From Mycobacterium sp. 852013-51886_SCH5428379 (GTDB lineage Bacteria > Actinomycetota > Actinomycetes > Mycobacteriales > Mycobacteriaceae): a stretch of 64,000 bases of DNA. The notes below the pieces were generated by a model that ran no database searches, was not told where the DNA came from, and worked only from the letters and a program-made list of their open reading frames with translations. The stretch lies in assembly GCF_001665575.1 (NCBI RefSeq), contig NZ_LZSU01000019.1, forward strand, positions 310,001-374,000, given 5' to 3'. Made by a program: the position numbers and the translations under genes. Shown here one piece after another: positions 60,707-64,000 of the stretch. Numbering within the stretch: the stretch's first letter is position 1; every line of letters begins with the position of its first letter.

Positions 60707-61219
60707 ATGCGACTGGTGCATGTACTCACGTTGGCCGGCGCCGTCCTTGCCGGCGGGATCGTCGCGGACCCCGCGTCCGCGCAGGCCTCCGACGAGGAAT
60801 GGGGCCTCAACGGAACGTACTCCGCCACCTCGAACGGCGAATGGGCCAAGAAGAACGAGGTGTTTCGTCCCGAGGCGGTGGTGCGGGCCACGTGGACGAT
60901 CGACACGCAGTGCAGCTACCCCACCGACTGCACCGGGACCGTGCGCAGCGACCAGGGCTGGGAAGCGCCGATCTACCAAAAGGGCGGCATCTGGTACGTC
61001 AAACACATTGTGCCGCGGTGGGAACCGTGCCCGGACGGCACCGCAGCCGACGGCCTACAGGTGTTCCGATTCGTCCCCACCACCGAGGACGGCGGCCAGG
61101 TCGACCGCAACTCCACGATGCTGGTCGGCGAGGATCAGACGACGGGCCCCAGCGGGGCGTGCGGGATCAGCCGACCGCTGTTCATCACCATGCCGTTCAA
61201 GCTCGTCAAAATGAGCTGA
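60707..61219 (+). CDS. Secreted protein, Rv3491-like
   Basis: 170 residues. Signal peptide MRLVHVLTLAGAVLAGGIVA with ASA-Q cut. Mature part LNGTYSATSNGEWAKKNEVF, SYPTDCTGTVRSDQGW, WYVKHIVPRWEPCPDGTAAD and CGISRPLFITMPFKLVKMS, with paired cysteines. Similar, from memory, to M. tuberculosis Rv3491, which stands at the end of the mce4 locus. AAGGAG precedes the ATG. Convergent with mceF (17-bp gap). It likely works outside the membrane, perhaps with the Mce transporter. Confidence 0.72.
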   Translation: MRLVHVLTLAGAVLAGGIVADPASAQASDEEWGLNGTYSATSNGEWAKKNEVFRPEAVVRATWTIDTQCSYPTDCTGTVRSDQGWEAPIYQKGGIWYVKHIVPRWEPCPDGTAADGLQVFRFVPTTEDGGQVDRNSTMLVGEDQTTGPSGACGISRPLFITMPFKLVKMS

Positions 61220-61235
61220 CGGCGCGGGCGTTGCG

Positions 61236-62735
61236 TCACCCGCCCGTCGGCAACATGTCCTGCCACGTCTTGTCCTGACCTCCGGCGGCCAGATCCGGCT
61301 GCCGGTACACCTTGCCGTCGGGCGTCGCGTACTGGCCGGTCTGCGGATCGTAGGTCGCGATCGCCACAGACGGGCCGCCCGCCGCGTCCGGGGTCAGCGC
61401 GCTGGGTGCCATCGTCGGGCCCGTCGGGCCCGCGGCGCCCGCGGCCGGGCCGAAGATCTGGTCCTGAAAGTCGACACGGTCGTCCGGCGGGATGCCCTGG
61501 GCGATCAGGTTCGGATCGATCGGGTACGGGCCGAGCACGTGCTGGCGCATGGCCAGCGGTTCGAAAGGCTGGTCGCTGCGGCACTGTTCGACCGTCGCGG
61601 CGCGTTTGCCCGGCTGCTCCATACACGGATAGTTCCTGGCGCCGCGCACGGCCAGCGGCGAATCCTGCGGCAGTTTGCAGTACAGGCCGTCGGGGGTGTC
61701 GATGTCGGTCTCGTCGTCGGGTGACCGCCATGACGACGGCGGTAGGAACCCGACGGTGCACGCCGGCGGATCGTTCAGGCTGAGCGTGAAGTCGCCCATC
61801 GACATGCCGGTCGGGTTGTTCTTCGCGACACCGACGGTCTGGGTGGCGGCGACGTACGGGGGGAGCAGCACGAGCAGCTGCTCGATCGACGCGTGATAGG
61901 TGACGGCGACCTGACCGATGGCGGCCAGGTTCGCCAGCAGCACCGGCATCGTCGGCTTCACCTGGTCGAACAGCCGCGATGCCTCGTCAGCCGTCGCGGG
62001 GCCGGTTTCGAGCAGGGTTCGGATCTGCGGATCGTTGTCGGCGACCTGGCCGGTGACGCCGGCGAGGCTGCGCGCCCACACGCGCAGCCGGTCCGCGGTC
62101 TGGACCTGTCCCTCCAACAGCGGCCCGCTGTCGTCGATGAGTAAGCGCATCGGATCGGCGACGTCGTTCATGTCTCCGGCCAGCGTGGCCGACGAGTCGG
62201 CCAGCGATCCGAGATCGTATGCGGCGCCGTCGAGTCCGGTGAACGTCTCGTCGAGCAGCTTGCCGATGGACTCTTTGGGCAGGCTGTCGACCAGTGCGCT
62301 CATCTGGTCGAGCATCGGACCCACCGCCTGCGGGATCGACGTCCTCGAGGCCGGGATGACCGCGCCGTCGGTGAGGAAGGGTCCGCTCTCCGAACGGGGT
62401 TGGAGGTCGACGTACTGTTCGCCTACCGCGGACACGCTGCGCACGGCCGCGTGCAGATCGGCCGGTACCTGCGGCGAGGTGTCCAGCGACAGCGTCGCCT
62501 CCGCACCCACACGGGTGGGACGGACGTCGGTGACCTTGCCGATCTCCACCCCGCGGTAGGTCACATTGGCGAAGCGGTAGAGACCGCCCGTACCGGTCAG
62601 CTCCACCGTGACCGTCATCCGCCCGATCCCGAACAGCAGGGGCGCCTGCAGGTATCCGAACGCCATCACGCCCATCGCGACGATCGAGGCGATGGTGAAG
62701 ATGACGAGCTGACTGCGGACGAACCGGGTGAGCAT
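61236..62735 (-). CDS. MCE-family protein, MceF
   Basis: 499 residues. N-terminal membrane anchor (LVIFTIASIVAMGVMAFGYL), one MlaD/MCE domain (about 38-120, with FANVTYRGVEIGKVTDVRP), a long helical region to about 340 (PMLDQMSALVDSLPKESIGK) and a Pro-rich C-terminus. Mce proteins form a periplasmic hexamer that carries lipids or sterols to the YrbE permease; Mce4 imports cholesterol. MceF is the last of A-F. One-base overlap with mceE (TGATG). The C-terminal LYCKLPQDSPLAVRGARNYP segment is typical for MceF. Confidence 0.9.
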   Translation of the reverse strand: MLTRFVRSQLVIFTIASIVAMGVMAFGYLQAPLLFGIGRMTVTVELTGTGGLYRFANVTYRGVEIGKVTDVRPTRVGAEATLSLDTSPQVPADLHAAVRSVSAVGEQYVDLQPRSESGPFLTDGAVIPASRTSIPQAVGPMLDQMSALVDSLPKESIGKLLDETFTGLDGAAYDLGSLADSSATLAGDMNDVADPMRLLIDDSGPLLEGQVQTADRLRVWARSLAGVTGQVADNDPQIRTLLETGPATADEASRLFDQVKPTMPVLLANLAAIGQVAVTYHASIEQLLVLLPPYVAATQTVGVAKNNPTGMSMGDFTLSLNDPPACTVGFLPPSSWRSPDDETDIDTPDGLYCKLPQDSPLAVRGARNYPCMEQPGKRAATVEQCRSDQPFEPLAMRQHVLGPYPIDPNLIAQGIPPDDRVDFQDQIFGPAAGAAGPTGPTMAPSALTPDAAGGPSVAIATYDPQTGQYATPDGKVYRQPDLAAGGQDKTWQDMLPTGG

Positions 62736-63925
62736 CAGTTCCCGCCTTCGCTGGTGGCCGTGGTGTCGGCGTCCGCGTTTCCGACCAGCGGCGGGATGGA
62801 CGCCACCTCGGTCGGCGGGGCGACCGGCGCCCCCAGCGGATCGAGCGTGTAGTTGAGGTACCAGGGATCACCGGGTGCGGGCACCATGGGCGCACCCTCC
62901 TGGCCCCACCGGGTCCCGAGGAAGAGGCCGCGCTTGAGCCGCGGGATGGTGAAGTCGAAGATGATGAACTGGTTCATGTAGTCACCGCGGATGGCGCGGT
63001 CGATGAACCCCTGGGTGTAGGGGAACGTCGGCGCGTACGACACCACCGTGCCCAGGTCCGGGCCCACGTCCGCGAGCGCCTTCAGCGTGGGTTCCAGGTT
63101 GGTGAGGTTGCGCACCAGATCGGCCTGCGTGTCGTTGATCAGTCCGGTGGCGGTGTCGCTGAACACCCGGAGCCGGTCCAGTGCCTCGGTGAGCTTCGGG
63201 CGCTCGCGGTTGAGCACTTCGAGCGCGGGTGGAATGCGTTGCAGCGCAGAGGTGATGACGCCGCGCTGATTGGCGAACGTCGCCGAGAGCCGATTCATCG
63301 CCGCGATCGCGGCGTTGATGTCGTCGCGCTGGTCGTCGAGCATGCCCACGAAGTCGTCGAGCCGTATCAGCAGATCCCGGATCTGCGGTTCCCGGCCGTT
63401 GAGCGCGGCGTTGAACTCCCGGACGAGGTCGCCCACCTGTCCCAGCCCGCCGCCGTTGACGACCACCGACAGCGACGAGAGGGTCTGCTCGGTGGACGGA
63501 TACGTGAAGGACTTGTCCACGCCGATGACCGAACCCGGGGCCAGCCGTCCCGTCGGCGCCTCGCCCAGGGGCGGATCCAGCGCGAGGTGCATGGAGCCCA
63601 GCAGGCTGGTCTGGCCGACGGTGGCGACGGCGTTGGCGGGGATGACGACGTCGGGTTTGACGGTGATCTCGACGTCCGCGCGCAGTTGGCGGACCTTCAT
63701 CCGGCCGACGGCGCCCACGACGACGTCGTTGACCATCACGGGCGAATTCGATTCCAGAGAGCCGACATTGGTCAGCTCGACGTGGTAGGTGGTGGCACCG
63801 GATCCGGTGCCCACCGTGCCCGGCAGGGGCAGCGAGTTCAACCCCTCGAAGGCGCAGCCGCTGGCGACGACCGCTGCGCAGGACGTGATCGCCAGCAGGC
63901 GGGTGATGGATCGGCGGCCGGTCAC
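62735..63925 (-). CDS. MCE-family lipoprotein, MceE
   Basis: 396 residues. Lipoprotein signal ending VVASGC (lipobox Cys about residue 23), the MCE domain (TTYHVELTNVGSLESNSPVM and VVGAVGRMKVRQLRADVEIT) and a helical region with VVVNGGGLGQVGDLVREFNAAL. MceE is the lipid-anchored member of Mce operons (LprN type in mce4). GTG at 63925 overlaps the mceD stop by four bases. Confidence 0.92.
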   Translation of the reverse strand: MTGRRSITRLLAITSCAAVVASGCAFEGLNSLPLPGTVGTGSGATTYHVELTNVGSLESNSPVMVNDVVVGAVGRMKVRQLRADVEITVKPDVVIPANAVATVGQTSLLGSMHLALDPPLGEAPTGRLAPGSVIGVDKSFTYPSTEQTLSSLSVVVNGGGLGQVGDLVREFNAALNGREPQIRDLLIRLDDFVGMLDDQRDDINAAIAAMNRLSATFANQRGVITSALQRIPPALEVLNRERPKLTEALDRLRVFSDTATGLINDTQADLVRNLTNLEPTLKALADVGPDLGTVVSYAPTFPYTQGFIDRAIRGDYMNQFIIFDFTIPRLKRGLFLGTRWGQEGAPMVPAPGDPWYLNYTLDPLGAPVAPPTEVASIPPLVGNADADTTATSEGGN

Positions 63926-64000
63926 GACGGCGGATTCCCTTCCTGGGCTGGTGCGGCCGGCGCGGGCGGCGCCTCGGCGGGCAGCAGCATGTCGGTCAAA
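63922..64000 (-). CDS. MceD, C-terminal end only (cut by window)
   Basis: The last 25 codons before TGA read LTDMLLPAEAPPAPAAPAQE and GNPPS, a Pro/Ala-rich MceD-like tail, in frame to the window edge. The stop overlaps the mceE GTG by four bases. The position in the operon, just before mceE, supports MceD. Confidence 0.75.
   Translation of the reverse strand, partial: LTDMLLPAEAPPAPAAPAQEGNPPS

Noticed and set aside
1..64000. CRISPR arrays, insertion sequences, tRNA or rRNA genes
   Set aside because: No regularly spaced repeats, transposase genes, terminal inverted repeats or tRNA-like cloverleaf sequences were noticed on either strand; a tRNAscan or ISfinder search could not be run.

Overview
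The window is about 64 kb of high-GC actinobacterial DNA. Its gene families point to a mycobacterium, most likely an environmental, rapidly growing Mycolicibacterium-type species. The evidence is the phosphatidylinositol-mannoside gene order thrS-HIT-pgsA-PIM acyltransferase-pimA-Nudix, the YebC/PdxT/TesB/PdxS block next to it (from memory, the order of M. tuberculosis Rv2603c-Rv2614c), a DUF222/HNH '13E12-type' protein, Mce proteins with Mce-associated membrane proteins, and frequent GTG starts with 4-bp GTGA/ATGA gene overlaps. No rRNA, tRNA, CRISPR array, insertion sequence or prophage was seen, and no gene-free stretch exceeds 300 bp.

Left part (1-23.6 kb), conserved core. An APC-type permease (cut by the window edge) is divergent from a polyprenyl diphosphate synthase. 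A YebC regulator, a CocE-type hydrolase and the vitamin B6 unit pdxS-tesB-pdxT follow. A PrsW-like membrane protease with a small anchored partner comes next. Then comes a long minus-strand operon, thioesterase - PGPGW membrane protein - thrS - HIT - pgsA - PIM acyltransferase - pimA - Nudix, most of whose genes overlap by 4 bp; its centre builds the phosphatidylinositol/PIM base of the envelope. Beyond are envelope-associated small proteins and a SpoIIE-type phosphatase fused to GAF and histidine-kinase-like ATPase domains, followed by a STAS anti-anti-sigma protein (a partner-switching signalling pair).

Middle and right part (23.6-58.5 kb), catabolic island. Starting at a TetR regulator there are about 30 genes for oxidative breakdown of a polycyclic, steroid-like or terpenoid ketone. 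They include a KshA-type Rieske oxygenase and an FAD/2Fe-2S reductase that could serve it, KstD plus three further KstD/fumarate-reductase-type flavoproteins, HsaA-, HsaC- and HsaD-like ring-opening enzymes, two Baeyer-Villiger monooxygenases of different subfamilies, two HSL-type esterases, an acyl-CoA synthetase, alcohol and aldehyde dehydrogenases, five SDRs, an Old Yellow Enzyme homologue, a PaaI thioesterase and IclR, PadR and TetR regulators. Several unknown proteins are embedded, including a candidate Fe(II)/2-oxoglutarate-type oxygenase and a small four-cysteine protein whose start overlaps the kshA stop. HsaB, HsaE, HsaF and HsaG homologues are absent from the visible part.

Right end (58.5-64 kb), uptake. 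Two Mce-associated membrane proteins, three small secreted proteins, and MceF, MceE (lipoprotein) and the tail of MceD form the end of an mce operon running on the minus strand. Its position beside the island suggests that it imports the island's substrate.

The most striking unexplained signal is a short sequence close to GTYCCGMTCASCGGRC. I found it in at least eleven intergenic regions or promoter-proximal positions from 24.2 to 60.6 kb, in front of nearly every transcription unit of the island and of the Mce-associated/secreted genes. It looks like a common operator that ties the island and its transporter into one regulon. The substrate and the regulator are unknown.
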